A DNA stretch of 64,000 nt from Serripes groenlandicus (taxonomy: Eukaryota > Mollusca > Bivalvia > Cardiida > Cardiidae). Made by a program: the position numbers and the translations under genes. Location: assembly GCA_031761405.1 (NCBI GenBank), contig JASEVX010000008.1:67357265-67421264 (forward strand), written 5' to 3'. Positions 1 through 12,020 of this stretch are shown one piece after another (the stretch's first letter is position 1; every line of letters starts with the position of its first letter). The notes beneath the pieces were generated by a model that was given only the letters and a program-made list of their open reading frames with translations, was not told the DNA's origin and did no database searches.

Positions 1-2814
1 CTTCGGGCAGGCACGCAGGGGGACTGCCTTGTAGCCGCTACGGGCCCGGCGCGCGTTTTCCCCGAGCCATACGCAGAGTGATGCCTACAGACTCCGGGCG
101 AGCTCTTCCCCGTCAGCGCGGATCGACGGCGGGAGTGACAGCCTATTTCTTCGGGCAGGCACGCAGGGGGACTGCCTTGTAGCCGCTACGGGCCCGGCGC
201 GCGTTTTCCCCGAGCCATACGCAGAGTGCTGCCTACAGACTCCGGGCGAGCTCTTCCCCGTCAGCGCGGATCGACGGCGGGAGTAACAGCCTATTTCTTC
301 GGGCAGGCACGCAGGGGGACTGCCTTATAGCCGCTACGGGCCCGGCGCGCGTTTTCCCCGAGCCATACGCAGAGTGCTGCCTACAGACTCCGGGCGAGCT
401 CTTCCCCGTCAGCGCGGATCGACGGCGGGAGTGACAGCCTATTTCTTCGGGCAGGCACGCAGGGGGACTGCCTTGTAGCCGCTACGGGCCCGGCGCGCGT
501 TTTCCCCGAGCCATACGCAGAGTGCTGCCTACAGACTCCGGGCGAGCTCTTCCCCGTCAGCGCGAATCGACGGCGGGAGTGACAGCCTATTTCTTCGGGC
601 AGACACGCAGGGGGGACTGCCTTCTGGCCGCTACGGGCCTGGCGCGCGTTTTCCCCGAGCCATACGCAGAGAGCTGCCTACAGACTCCGGGCGAGCTCTT
701 CCCCGTCAGCGCGGACAGACGGCGGGAGTGACAGCCACTCTCTTCGGGCAGACACGCAGGGCGGACTGCCTTATAGCCGCTACGGGCCCGGCGCGCGTTT
801 TAACCCAGCCATACGCAGAGTGCTGCCTACAGACTCCGGGCGAGCTCTTCCCCGTCAGCGCGGACAGACGGCGGGAGTGACAGCCACTCTCTTCGGGCAG
901 ACACGCAGGGCGGACTGCCTTATAGCCGCTACGGGCCCGGCGCGCGTTTTAACCCAGCCATACGCAGAGTGCTGCCTACAGACTCCGGGCGAGCTCTTCC
1001 CCGTCAGCGCGGATCGACGGCGGGAGTAACAGCCTATTTCTTCGGGCAGGCACGCAGGGGGACTGCCTTGTAGCCGCTACGGGCCCTGGCGCGCGTTTTC
1101 CCCGAGCCATACGCAGAGTGCTGCCTACAGACTCCGGGCGAGCTCTTCCCCGTCAGCGCGGATCGACGGCGGGAGTAACAGCCTATTTCTTCGGGCAGGC
1201 ACGCAGGGGGACTGCCTTATAGCCGCTACGGGCCCGGCGCGCGTTTTCCCCGAGCCATACGCAGAGTGCTGCCTACAGACTCCGGGCGAGCTCTTCCCCG
1301 TCAGCGCGGATCGACGGCGGGAGTGACAGCCTATTTCTTCGGGCAGACACGCAGGGGGGACTGCCTTCTGGCCGCTACGGGCCCGGCGCGCGTTTTCCCC
1401 GAGCCATACGCAGAGTGCTGCCTACAGACTCCGGGCGAGCTCTTCCCCGTCAGCGCGGATCGACGGCGGGAGTAACAGCCTATTTCTTCGGGCAGGCACG
1501 CAGGGGGACTGCCTTGTAGCCGCTACGGGCCCGGCGCGCGTTTTCCCCCAGCCATACGCAGAGTGATGCCTACAGACTCCGGGCGAGCTCTTCCCCGTCA
1601 GCGCGGATCGACGGCGGGAGTGACAGCCTATTTCTTCGGGCAGGCACGCAGGGGGACTGCCTTGTAGCCGCTACGGGCCCGGCGCGCGTTTTCCCCGAGC
1701 CATACGCAGAGTGCTGCCTACAGACTCCGGGCGAGCTCTTCCCCTTCAGCGCGGATCGACGGCGGGAGTAACAGCCTATTTCTTCGGGCAGGCACGCAGG
1801 GGGACTGCCTTATAGCCGCTACGGGCCCGGCGCGCGTTTTCCCCGAGCCATACGCAGAGTGCTGCCTACAGACTCCGGGCGAGCTCTTCCCCGTCAGCGC
1901 GGATCGACGGCGGGAGTGACAGCCTATTTCTTCGGGCAGGCACGCAGGGGGACTGCCTTGTAGCCGCTACGGGCCCGGCGCGCGTTTTCTCCGAGCCATA
2001 CGCAGAGTGCTGCCTACAGACTCCGGGCGAGCTCTTCCCCGTCAGCGCGGATCGACGGCGGGAGTGACAGCCTATTTCTTCGGGCAGACACGCAGGGGGG
2101 ACTGCCTTCTGGCCGCTACGGGCCCGGCGCGCGTTTTCCCCGAGCCATACGCAGAGAGCTGCCTACAGACTCCGGGCGAGCTCTTCCCCGTCAGCGCGGA
2201 TCGACGGCGGGAGTAACAGCCTATTTCTTCGGGCAGGCACGCAGGGGGACTGCCTTGTAGCCGCTACGGGCCCGGCGCGCGTTTTCCCCGAGCCATACGC
2301 AGAGTGCTGCCTACAGACTCCGGGCGAGCTCTTCCCCGTCAGCGCGGATCGACGGCGGGAGTAACAGCCTATTTCTTCGGGCAGGCACGCAGGGGGACTG
2401 CCTTGTAGCCGCTACGGGCCCGGCGCGCGTTTTCCCCGAGCCATACGCAGAGTGCTGCCTACGGACTCGAGGCGAGCTCTATTCCCTGTCAGCGCGGAGA
2501 GACGGTGGGAGTGACAGCCACTCTCTTCGGGCAGGCACGCAGGGGAACTGCCCTATAGCCGCTACGGGCCCGGCGCACATTTCCCCCAGCCATACGCAGA
2601 GTGCTGCCTACAGACTCGAGGCGAGCTCTATTCCCTGTCAGCGCGGAGAGACGGCGGGAGTAACAGCCTATTTCTCCGGGCAGGCACGCAGGGGAACTGC
2701 CCTATAGCCGCTACGGGCCCGGCGCACATTTCCCCCAGCCATACGCAGAGTGCTGCCTACAGACTCGAGGCGAGCTCTATTCCCTGTCAGCGCGGAGAGA
2801 CGGCGGGAGTGACT
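1..2814. repeat. 148-bp GC-rich satellite, about 19 tandem copies
   Basis: Units begin with CTTCGGGCAG at positions 1, 149 and 297 and continue at a strict 148-bp period to about 2814. The first 16 or so copies are nearly identical; the last two to three (from about 2459) are a diverged variant with a changed GAGAGACGG segment. Some units differ at GTAGCC/ATAGCC/CTGGCC, suggesting variant classes. GC content is far above the rest of the window. The 69-residue open frames inside it recur with the repeat and are not genes. Its place outside a telomere-type tract suggests a subtelomeric satellite; this is inference. Confidence 0.95.
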
Positions 2815-3463
2815 AGAGGTTAAATTTGGTAATATCCCTTGTCCGGGCCTTTGCATAACAGTGTGTGTTTGACAGGACTAACCTCGGGACTCCCTTAATA
2901 AGCGAAGCGAGCACTTAGCCCGTCAGTGCGGGTGAAGCACACACTGTTCTACACCCGCCCGGCAAAGGGATATTACCAAATTTAACACAGAGTGCTGCCC
3001 TAGAGAATTGCGGGGCGGGTCGCCTCCGGAGGACATCGCGTGATACAGAGGCGTTCGGGAAAGCTTTTCTGCTGGAAAATGAATAAAAGTGTTCCACTCC
3101 ATTGTGGAATTTGTGTCGTTCCACTCCCCGTGACGAGGCTCGCTAGGACGGACGGCTACCCTTAAATTACGCGGGTAGAAATGACTGGGGTAGAAATCCT
3201 GCCCTGACAGAAGGCTAGCACTTCGATTGTAACGTCGGGACTGCCCCTAACACGCGAAGCGAGCACTCATCGCGGGTAGACGGCGGGAGTAACAGCTACT
3301 CTCTTCGGGCAGGCATGCAGGTGAACGTCCCACACACTGTTCTACAGAGGCTCGGCCATGGGATATTACCAAATTGAACGCAGAGTGCTGCCAAACATAC
3401 CATTTAAATGCGCAATCGGTCATTTATAGCATGACATTGCGTACATTTTAACGGCAGCACTGA
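2815..3463. other. Spacer between satellite and telomere-type tract, with inverted motifs
   Basis: No gene is seen. The motif GGTAATATCCC at about 2826 recurs as its reverse complement at about 2970 and again near 3360, next to degraded pieces of the 148-bp satellite (CAGAGTGCTGCC, CTTCGGGCAGGCA). It looks like scrambled satellite flank. Confidence 0.6.
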
Positions 3464-3515
3464 CCCTAAACCCTAACCCTAACCCTAACCCTAACCCTAA
3501 CCCTAACCCTAACCC
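3464..3515 (+). repeat. Interstitial telomere-type repeat (CCCTAA)n
   Basis: About eight near-perfect CCCTAA units. TTAGGG is the ancestral animal telomere repeat. The C-rich strand is the plus strand, as expected for a left chromosome end, but satellites lie on both sides, so this is an internal tract and not the physical end as assembled. Confidence 0.95.
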
Positions 3516-5262
3516 AAGGGTTATTGTCTATGCTCTATTAAACCACTGTATGTCACAGCAGATTAGTTGTAATGTAGGGAAGGGTTATTGTCTATGCTCT
3601 ATTTAACCACTGTATGTCACAGCAGATTAGTTGTATGTAGGAAAGGGTTATTGTCTATGCTCTATTAAACCACTGTATGTCACAGCAGATTAGTTGTATG
3701 AAGGAAAGGGTTATTGTCTATGCTCTATTTAACCACTGTATGTCACAGCAGATTAGTTGTATGTAGGGAAGGGTTATTGTCTATGCTCTATTTAACCACT
3801 GTATGTCACAGCAGATTAGTTGTATGTAGGAAAGGGTTATTGTCTATGCACTATTTAACCACTGTATGTCACAGCAGATTAGTTGTATGCAGGGAAGGGT
3901 TATTGTCTATGCTCTATTAAACCACTGTATGTCACAGTATATTAGTTGTATGTAGGAAAGGGTTATTGTCTATGCACTATTTAACCACTGTATGTCACAG
4001 CAGATTTGTTGCATGTAGGAAAGGGTTATTGTCTATGCTCTATTAAACCACTGTATGTCACAGCAGATTAGTTGTATGTAGGAAAAGGTTATTGTCTATG
4101 CTCTATTAAACCTCTGTATGTCACAGCAGATTAGTTGTATGTAGGAAAAGGTTATTGTCTATGCTCTATTAAACCACTGTATGTCACAGCAGATTAGTTG
4201 TATGTAGGAAAGGGTTATTGTCTATGCTCTATTTAATCACTGTATGTCACAGCAGATTAGTTGTATGAAGGAAAGGGTTATTGTCTATGCTCTATTTAAC
4301 CACTGTATGTCACAGTAGATTAGTTGTATGTAGGAAAGAGTTATTGTCTATGCTCTATTTAACCACTGTATGTCACAGTATATTAGTTGTATGTAGGAAA
4401 GAGTTATTGTCTATGCTCTATTAAACCACTGTATGTCACAGCAGATTAGTTGTATGTAGGAAAGGGTTATTGTCTATGCTCTATTTAACCACTGTATGTC
4501 ACAGCAGATTAGTTGTATGTAGGGAAGGGTTATTGTCTATGCTCTATTTAACCACTGTATGTCACAGCAGATTAGTTGTATGTAGGAAAGGGTTATTGTC
4601 TATGCACTATTTAACCACTCTATGTCACAGCAGATTAGTTGTATGCAGGGAAGGGTTATTGTCTATGCTCTATTAAACCACTGTATGTCACAGTATATTA
4701 GTTGTATGTAGGAAAGGGTTATTGTCTATGCACTATTTAACCACTGTATGTCACAGCAGATTAGTTGCATGTAGGAAAGAGTTATTGTCTATGCTCTATT
4801 TAACCACTGTATGTCACAGTAGATTAGTTGTATGTAGGAAAGGGTTATTGTCTATGCTCTATTAAACCACTGTATGTCACAGTATATTAGTTGTATGTAG
4901 GAAAGGGTTATTGTCTATGCACTATTTAACCACTGTATGTCACAGCAGATTAGTTGTATGTAGGAAAGAGTTATTGTCTATGCTCTATTAAACCACTGTA
5001 TGTCACAGTATATTAGTTGTATGAAGGAAAGGGTTATTGTCTATGCACTATTTAACCACTGTATGTCACAGCAGATTAGTTGTATGTAGGAAAGGTTTGT
5101 TGTCTATGCTCTATTTAACCACTGTATGCCACAGAAGATTAGTTGTATAAAGGAAAAGGTTATCGTCTATGCTCTATGTAACCACTGTATGTCACAGTAG
5201 ATTAGTTGTATGTAGGAAAGGGTTATTGTCTATGCTCTATTTAATCACTGTATGTCTTCCAA
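3516..5262. repeat. 63-bp satellite, about 28 copies, with 756-bp higher-order period
   Basis: Units starting GGGTTATTGTCTATGC occur every 63 bp (3582, 3645, 3708 and onward). The block at about 3714-3920 recurs almost unchanged at 4470-4676, exactly 756 bp (12 units) later, which indicates a higher-order repeat. Since 63 is a multiple of 3 the array carries long open frames with a 21-residue periodic peptide; there is no sign these are translated. The array starts directly at the telomere-type tract. Confidence 0.95.
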
Positions 5263-5627
5263 TATCTATTAACTATATATACCAAAGCCATCTTGTGAAT
5301 ACATTTCTATTGAATTTTCATTTCGAAAATAAGACGGGAACGAAATGTATAATCGTTTTCAATAATGTTTACACATGTTTATGAATGTTTAACCTTTCCG
5401 TGATAGGGATGACATTTGTCGCCTGTTCTGCAATCATATTCTTAAAACATTGTTGGAAAATGATAAATTGCTCCAATGAGCAATTCATCCTAGATATGTC
5501 TCTAAATTATAATTCCGAAGCTAAAGTCAAGTTTTGTATAACGGAGATATCATTGATAAGATAGAAAAGAATTGTTCGGCTTAATATATTTAGTTTACAA
5601 TGAGCCTAACTTCCTCTAATTTAAAAA
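5263..5627. other. AT-rich stretch, nothing recognised
   Basis: Unique-looking AT-rich sequence between the satellite and the left inverted repeat of the next element. No motif, RNA gene or coding pattern seen. Confidence 0.5.
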
Positions 5628-5795
5628 TAGTCTGGTCCGATTTTCTAAAATGTTGCCTAGAAATAACTTCTAACGGCAAATAATTATTATTTGGTCCAGC
5701 AAAGATTTTTAACCTAATTTGAGTATGCTGAATCCGAAAAAATATGCTGGCCATCGTGAAAATGTTGTTAAGTAGGTCAAAATGGCGATTGAAAA
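5628..5795 (+). repeat. Left terminal inverted repeat
   Basis: Reverse complement of 9035-9187 with roughly 85 percent agreement by eye; outer tip near AGTCTGGTCCGATTTT. Confidence 0.8.
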
Positions 5796-6073
5796 TGGCG
5801 GACTCTAAATTTCGCAAAATACATTTTAGATTAAGTTTTAGGACATTTATAGTAAGTATTGGTATAAATAAGTATAATTTTGCTAAAGTACGCAATATAT
5901 ATTATTTATTTGTTAGATTTCTTGTTATTTTGTACTGATAATCTTAAAAAAATATCAAAACACACAATAAAACAAAATATCCAGAATGAAATTAATATCA
6001 TGTGTCAAACCATCGTCTTCAAATTTTCTTTTAATCATTAATGATTATAGGAATCTTTCATGGCTATGAAGTA

Positions 6074-6177
6074 AGATAGAGAAAGTTTACCCGAGTGTAA
6101 ACTGTTTTTGGCATGGTAACGAGACTGGTTGAATTACCGACAAAAACAGTCTACACGAGGGTATACTTTCTCTATCT
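6074..6177. repeat. Imperfect 104-bp palindrome
   Basis: AGATAGAGAAAGT at 6074 is mirrored by ACTTTCTCTATCT ending at 6177, with most of both arms pairing. It could be a small MITE nested in the larger element or a structural part of it. Confidence 0.7.
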
Positions 6178-6472
6178 GCATGATTGATTCTTTTTCTTGT
6201 ATATTTTCCTTAAACGGTGTTAAGATGTTCACAATTACAACTTTTTACCTTCATTTAATGAAATAGCAGACGACATAACATACAAAACGCATTTTAAAGG
6301 TAAACAAAATAGCAGATGATATAACAAAATCATAAAAATTAATATTGCAGATGACTCGTGACGTTTTAACTTTGTATGATGTAGTCAATGACAAACTTAA
6401 TGCTGTCAGTTTACAATTGTAAAGCAGTGTAGCTACACCATATTAGTTTAGACAGATAGATACTCTTTAACA

Positions 6473-8923
6473 ATGGCTTCTAATTTGTTGAAGCGCAAAC
6501 TAATACATGAACCCCATTTTGATTTGTGTATTATATGTCAGGATAGAAAAATTGACACTTTAGAGCATAAACAAAGTCAAAGCGATCAAAACTCTGATTG
6601 AGCGGACTTTGTGTCATACAAAAGTCAGCGATGCTAAATATTACGATGCTATTGAAAGAATAGAGCGATTAGATATTTCTGATAGGGTATTGTGTATGAT
6701 CACGTCACAAGCTCATTCGAATATTCTTCTACCAGAGTTTCTGTTGTATGTATCAAAGCAAAACGTAGACAAATTACAGACTTTGACAGATATTGAAAAG
6801 GGTGACATTGACATTGAATTAGGCCTGGAAAAACAAGAAGATAATGTATTCAGAGAATATCTGTCCAGTTTTAAAACAGAGCATGCCAATCCAAATGTTT
6901 TGTTATAGGTTTCCTACTTGGATTTGGTGTCGATTCTTTTGATGTTTACAAGGTCGGAAAGGGAAGGGCTTTGGGACTTGTATTTACTTTTGTTTCGTCG
7001 CATGCTTCCATGGTTTTTCAAATACGACCACACAAACTACGCAAGGTGGGGAAGTGTTTATCTAGCTGACGCTCATCAATTACCTGGAGAGGTTCTTCAG
7101 GAATTTAAACAAGGCAATTTTGTCGTTAAAAGGAGTAATGCTATATTCAATCAAGTTGACCCTGATCAGATTCAGGAATGGCTTAATGCTATAGGAAAGA
7201 AAGGTGGTGGTATAGTTGGAATAACACGAACTCCATCAGCTCTTAGTAGATGGTCCCTTTCTTATAACTTAAGATCGCAAATAAGTATTCTGACACGAAA
7301 AGTGTTCAATTGCAATCCAAATGACTTGATGTCCCACAAAGAAGCTTCGAAGAGTCGCCAGTTGATTGATACAGGGAGTGAAGATTCAGTATTGGCTGTA
7401 ATGAGGGGGTTCTGTGTATTTGATCCGACATATGAAACAGATGATTTAATGAATATTGCAACGAAGGACATAGAGATTCTTTGCTTTCAGCAGAAATTGT
7501 GGGTCAAAAACAGTTGGAGATCATTGCTAATGAAGAGTCTAGTAACCCAAACATTCCTCTGAAGAAAAATCATCCTTTGACATTAGCGTCTTTATACCAA
7601 GTACAGAATGTTTCAAAGGTGGTCGAAAAGGGGAAGATTATCAAGGCTGATAGAAATACTTTACACAGGCTCGTTACAGCATATAAAGCTGGAAGGGAAG
7701 TTGACATGGAAGCAATACTGAAGCATGAGCTAATGCTGTGCCCGTCTCAATAGCAGAGACAAGCGGTTCGTTGAAATCAGGAAATAAAGCCGTTATCTTG
7801 AACACATATTGAAAGACATAGATGTCAGAAAACGGGTTGAGTTTGAAAGTGTTTCGTCAGCCTTAATTATAGACGGACAGGCCATGGTTCAATGCATGAT
7901 CGTTTGGCGATTACGCCGATGAATTTGTTGAAACAGTTCTGCGCAAAGGCAGCAACCATAGCAGGATTGATGTTTTTTACCGTTACAGGGTTCAATCGAT
8001 AAAGTCAATCACAAGCCCCGCACAACAAAATAATTGTGACAGCAGGTGGATACCTAATGGAAGATGAGGTTAGATGTAACGATGAATCGATGGATTTGTC
8101 TACATTGATGACATCTCATGAAGAGGCAGATACAAGTATTGTACTGCATGCTATTCACTGTATCCATGCCTCTGCATGTTCATCACTTGTAGTGTTAGCT
8201 TCTGATACTGACCATCTTCTCTTACTGGTTTCCTTTTTTCCTGAAATCAACAATGAGTTGTGGATGCTTGCTGGAACGTCTTCGAAACCCGAGAACATTC
8301 CCATTCATGTCATCGTCGATAAGTACTTCTCTTTATAAGCATTATGAAATAACTTGATGTCCTTTCACGCATTGACAGGCTGCGGCACAACATCTTTTTT
8401 CTTCGGTGTTTCAAAATATTCAGCATTTAAAGTCTACAAATGTCATTTCCAATTACTTAAGGGCTTTGTGGAAGGGGAATTGACAGATCAAAAATCAAAA
8501 CATTTTGAAAAGTTTGTTTGCAAACTTTATAATCAGAATGACACCGTTTCTGTTGACAAAGCCCGTGATACAATGTTTTGGAAATTAAAGGTTCCAGAAA
8601 ACTTGCCCCCAACCAGCGATGCTTTGAAATTACATATTAAACGATCCCACTTCCAGACATTGATCTGGAGACAAGCACATATCGCTAAACCGACATTACC
8701 GTCTCCAACAGAGATGAGATGGAATCTAATTGAAGGGCGTTTGCATTCAATTTTGATGTTAATTGATCCTATTCCAGAAGCTTGCCTTGAAATGATATCT
8801 TGTAATTGTACAAGAGGCTGTACAACATTGAGGTGCGGATATAAACGTGCACAATTGCCATGCACTGATCTGTGTAAATGTGACAAATTAGGGACAGTAC
8901 TTTGTATTAATGGACGGGAGTAA
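6473..8923 (+). pseudogene. Broken ORF of a multi-copy animal mobile-element family
   Basis: Pieces of one protein read through several breaks. A start at 6473 gives MASNLLKRK and a CIIC motif, then the frame shifts near 6570. Positions 6609-7562 are one frame interrupted by a stop at 6906. The frame shifts again near 7480 (7481-7753), stops, and resumes at 8036-8923 with a stop at 8336. Recognisable motifs are NYARWGSVYLAD and GNFVVKRS (about 7040-7140), SHEEADT (8130), ASDTDHLLLL (8200), HALTGCGTTS (8360, where I would expect TGCDTTS), and a Cys-rich tail with CNCTRGC and CKC (8810-8885). The acidic HEEADT/DTD motifs resemble PIN/FEN-like nuclease cores; that function is inference. The family is known to me only as widespread, multi-copy and unnamed. 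The copy is dead. Confidence 0.7.
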
Positions 8924-9034
8924 ATCAATGAGAACGTTCGGGTTGATTAAAGTTTGCAGTGGTTTGCATCATTAGTTGTATTATACGTATGTCTAAGTCT
9001 AAATAATATCAATGAAATCTTTTAATAATTTTGA

Positions 9035-9187
9035 ATCGCCATTTTAAACTATTTAGCGACATTTTCACGATGGCCAGCATATTTTTTCGGATTCAGCATA
9101 CCCAAATTAGGTTAACAATCTGTACTGGACCAAATAATAATTATTTGCCGTTAGAAGTTAGATTTGCTAAAAATCGGACTAGCATAA
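9035..9187 (-). repeat. Right terminal inverted repeat
   Basis: Inverted partner of 5628-5795. Its outer third (from 9133) has been duplicated again as part of the 360-bp tandem copy that follows. Confidence 0.8.
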
Positions 9188-9852
9188 AATGAAAGGCGCT
9201 CTGGAAAACTCATCTGTAGGGATTTTACAACCAGTGTAAAATTCAGACCAACCTGCACATTCGCGCAATATAATCTGTTTCTACACTGTTAGCTAATTAG
9301 TAACTGAAGGTCTCAGGAAACTTCTGACAAACATTTTCATTTTCATCATATGTTTTTCTATTCTTGTATATTTCATGAATGACGTTTGTGGTTTTAATCG
9401 AGTTTACGAGTTTAGCCGAAGAAATTCGACTGAAAAGGATATCGAGGTTAAGAAAGAAAATTATACAAAGAGTAAATGACTTTACTTTGTTTAATAATAA
9501 TTATTTGCCGTTAGAAGTTAGATTTGCTAAAAATCGGACTAGCATAAAATGAAAGGCGCTCTGGAAAACTCATCTGTAGGGATTTTACAACCAGTGTAAA
9601 ATTCAGACCAACCTGCACATTCGCGCAATATAATCTGTTTCTACACTGTTAGCTAATTAGTAACTGAAGGTCTCAGGAAACTTCTGACAAACATTTTCAT
9701 TTTCATCATATGTTTTTCTATTCTTGTATATTTCATGAATGACGTTTGTGGTTTTAATCGAGTTTACGAGTTTAGCCGAAGAAATTCGACTGAAAAGGAT
9801 ATCGAGGTTAAGAAAGAAAATTATACAAAGAGTAAATGACTTTACTTTGTTT
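9133..9852. repeat. Perfect 360-bp tandem duplication (two copies)
   Basis: Bases 9133-9492 and 9493-9852 appear identical over their whole length; identity stops on both sides exactly at the period. The unit starts inside the right TIR of the preceding element and contains CTACACTGTTAGCTAATTAG. No divergence means the event is very recent or is an assembly error. Confidence 0.95.
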
Positions 9853-10963
9853 CTTACAAGAAGTATCAAATATAAGAAAAAATACATGTACTAACAAACA
9901 GATTATTTATCTCACTTTAAATAAACAATTAACAGACAATTACAGCTATTTTGACAGCTATGACTAGAAAACTAAGCGTGCATTATTCATACGTATTTAC
10001 TTTAACCCTTGTCAACAATGATCAAATCTGCAGCAGGAAACTTTGAAAACATTTAAGCAAAGTAAAGCGCTGGAGGCACTGGGATGGCGATTGTTAAGAA
10101 CATCGTACGGTGTGACAAATATGAAGCAGCATACAGATATTCCTTAATACTTCACTGGCTAACATATTTGATCAGGTGTTCTTGTAACGGGCAAAGGTAA
10201 TAGAGAACGGTGTCTGGATTTATATCAAATGGCGTTTGTGCCACTGTTGATCGAACCAAAATATGTTTGTGCCTTATATTGCGATCTTTAATTATTGGTT
10301 TAAAGTCTTAACATATGCAATGTTATGAACATAAGGAGTGAGTATATATAACTGTGTTTGCCCATTCATGTATAGGCTCCAGGTTAAGCTAGGCAATGTT
10401 GTCATGTTCAGAATTCCTAAGGATTTGTGTCTTTTTCCAGGATCTAGTTCGCATTATAATTAAATAATTAAAACATTAATACAATATGCTAATTTGGTCA
10501 ATGGATCACTTATACTGAGTATGACACGCCACACAACGCTTTAATCGGACGTGGACGCCGGCGTGTAACATACGTTCCTACCATTTTAGTCGCGATGAGC
10601 TTAAACTGGCTAACATATGTTCATAATGTTTTAAATAACATGACACAAGATAAAATACTAAATACACCACAAGATTCTCAAACGTTCAGATATTTAATAT
10701 CGTTTGGATATAATATTTTAAAATTCATCTGCTTTGAAAACGTCGGACCAAAATGTTACACCCACCTTGATTATTTTAATGTTTGTAATTGACAGATAAT
10801 CGTAAACATAGAGAAAACTTGGCCATTTTGAGAACACTTGATCTGCAGCAAGTGCTTTGTAATTAATTTACGATCACTGTAGAACAAGAACAGCCTTTTT
10901 ATGATAATAAAAATACATCACTATAAATTTTACAATTTACAATTACTGTCAATCTTATTATAG
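9853..10963. other. AT-rich stretch with one MITE fragment
   Basis: No gene. At 10004-10062 a half-copy of the CTGCAGCAG/TTAACCC MITE family (family A) is present. The rest shows nothing recognisable. Confidence 0.5.
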
Positions 10964-11304
10964 TGTAACGTCTACCGGAGTTAAGCCATTGCGGGTCAAC
11001 CATCCAGGCACTAACCGCGATGAACGTTGCTTAACTTTAAGAAAAGGTGAACCACTACATGTCTCCCTCTTTCTCTTGACTTCGACCCGAAGTCACACAA
11101 CTAAACACAAGCAGTATACCAGAGCGGAGTCTATATAACATCACTGGGAACCATCGGGGTCCGGGGATGATTGTGATAACAACCCCAAATACCATCGTTG
11201 CCACCATTTGTAACGTGTACCGGAGTTAAGCCATCGCGGGTCACCCATCCACGCACTAACCGCGATGAACGTTGCTTAACTTTAAGAAAAGGTCAACCAC
11301 TCTA
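10964..11304 (-). mobile_element. Short element with 5S rRNA-derived terminal repeats (Cassandra-like TRIM)
   Basis: Two direct repeats, 10964-11059 and 11209 to about 11304, match at about 95 percent (five differences in 93). Read on the minus strand each contains AAGTTAAGCAACGTT, CGGTTAGT and TGGATGGGTGACC in the order and close spacing of the 5S rRNA gene's internal promoter (A box, intermediate element, C box). The repeats have TG...CA-type ends. On the minus strand a TGG-starting site lies 2 nt after the first repeat (near 11206) and a purine run (complement of 11060-11077) sits directly before the second, as expected for a primer-binding site and polypurine tract. The internal region is only ~149 bp with no coding capacity. 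Plants have such elements (Cassandra). No target duplication was found; a 5S-derived SINE duplicated in tandem is the main alternative. Confidence 0.6.
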
Positions 11305-12020
11305 CCAACGTCGCTATAAAAGACGGCTTCCACAGCGAGGCTGTAGAAGTGATATTTATACCTATACCCCGTTCCCGTTACATAAGATTCAAGATCACTT
11401 TAATCAGTAACGTAAACTTTACAATGTTTCTATTTACATACATATGTATAAATTTATATATAAAACGAAGGTCAAGTTAAGACAACTATGTGCACAATGT
11501 TAATTCAACAAATATATAAGATGCAACCTTTGACAAAATGAAGACGTTTACCCCTAATAAACTATAAATGAGACCATCTGTGTGAAAAGGTACAAAGGAA
11601 CAGTGTAGATCCAGACCAGCCTGTGAATCAACACAGTCTGATCTAAATCTACACTGTTCATATATCACTTACGAAAATTTATACGAAGCTTCAGACAACA
11701 CGTGTAGAGTCTGATAAGACGCAACAGATGTACAGGCCGATCTGAACCTACGCTGTTCAAACATACCAACTTGTATATTTTCCCATGGACGGGATGAGAA
11801 TAGCGAATTCTTGTTAACATTTAAATCAACGTAGAGTCAATTAAAATCTTGTATTTGAACAAAAGATGGCATCACAGACCTTTTTTTCCATGTGCAATCG
11901 GTACCAAACAAAGACTGTGTCAGCTCAACTATAATTTTCATTCATTTCATAAACGATCTGATAAGTTACTTTAAAGTGAAATGTTGAAATTGTATGTTTA
12001 TAATAAATGATATACAGTTG
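11305..12020. other. Non-coding stretch with a palindromic repeat at 11590-11665
   Basis: No gene. AACAGTGTAGATC at about 11600 is mirrored by GATCTAAATCTACACTGTTC near 11640-11660, a hairpin motif that returns at 59600-59710 and 63480-63600, so it marks another short palindromic family (family D). Confidence 0.5.

Larger units (their letters stand above)
5628..9187 (+). mobile_element. Decayed mobile element with long terminal inverted repeats
   Basis: The left end (about 5628-5795) and right end (about 9035-9187) are inverted copies of each other over roughly 155 bp with scattered differences; both contain TAATTATTATTTGGTCCAG and GGCCATCGTGAAAATG in matching order. Between them lies a broken coding region on the plus strand (6473-8923). 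Long TIRs enclosing a single multi-copy ORF fit a DNA transposon. I could not assign a superfamily and see no clear target-site duplication. Confidence 0.75.

Noticed and set aside
522..2216. Four near-identical 69-residue open frames
   Set aside because: They recur with the 148-bp satellite and start at CTG; no evidence of translation.
3714..4676. Periodic 21-residue peptide repeated in open frames
   Set aside because: It is the 63-bp satellite; the period is a multiple of three, no start context or conservation beyond that of the DNA repeat.
3516..5262. Possible CRISPR-like array
   Set aside because: Units are contiguous without unique spacers and the genome is eukaryotic.
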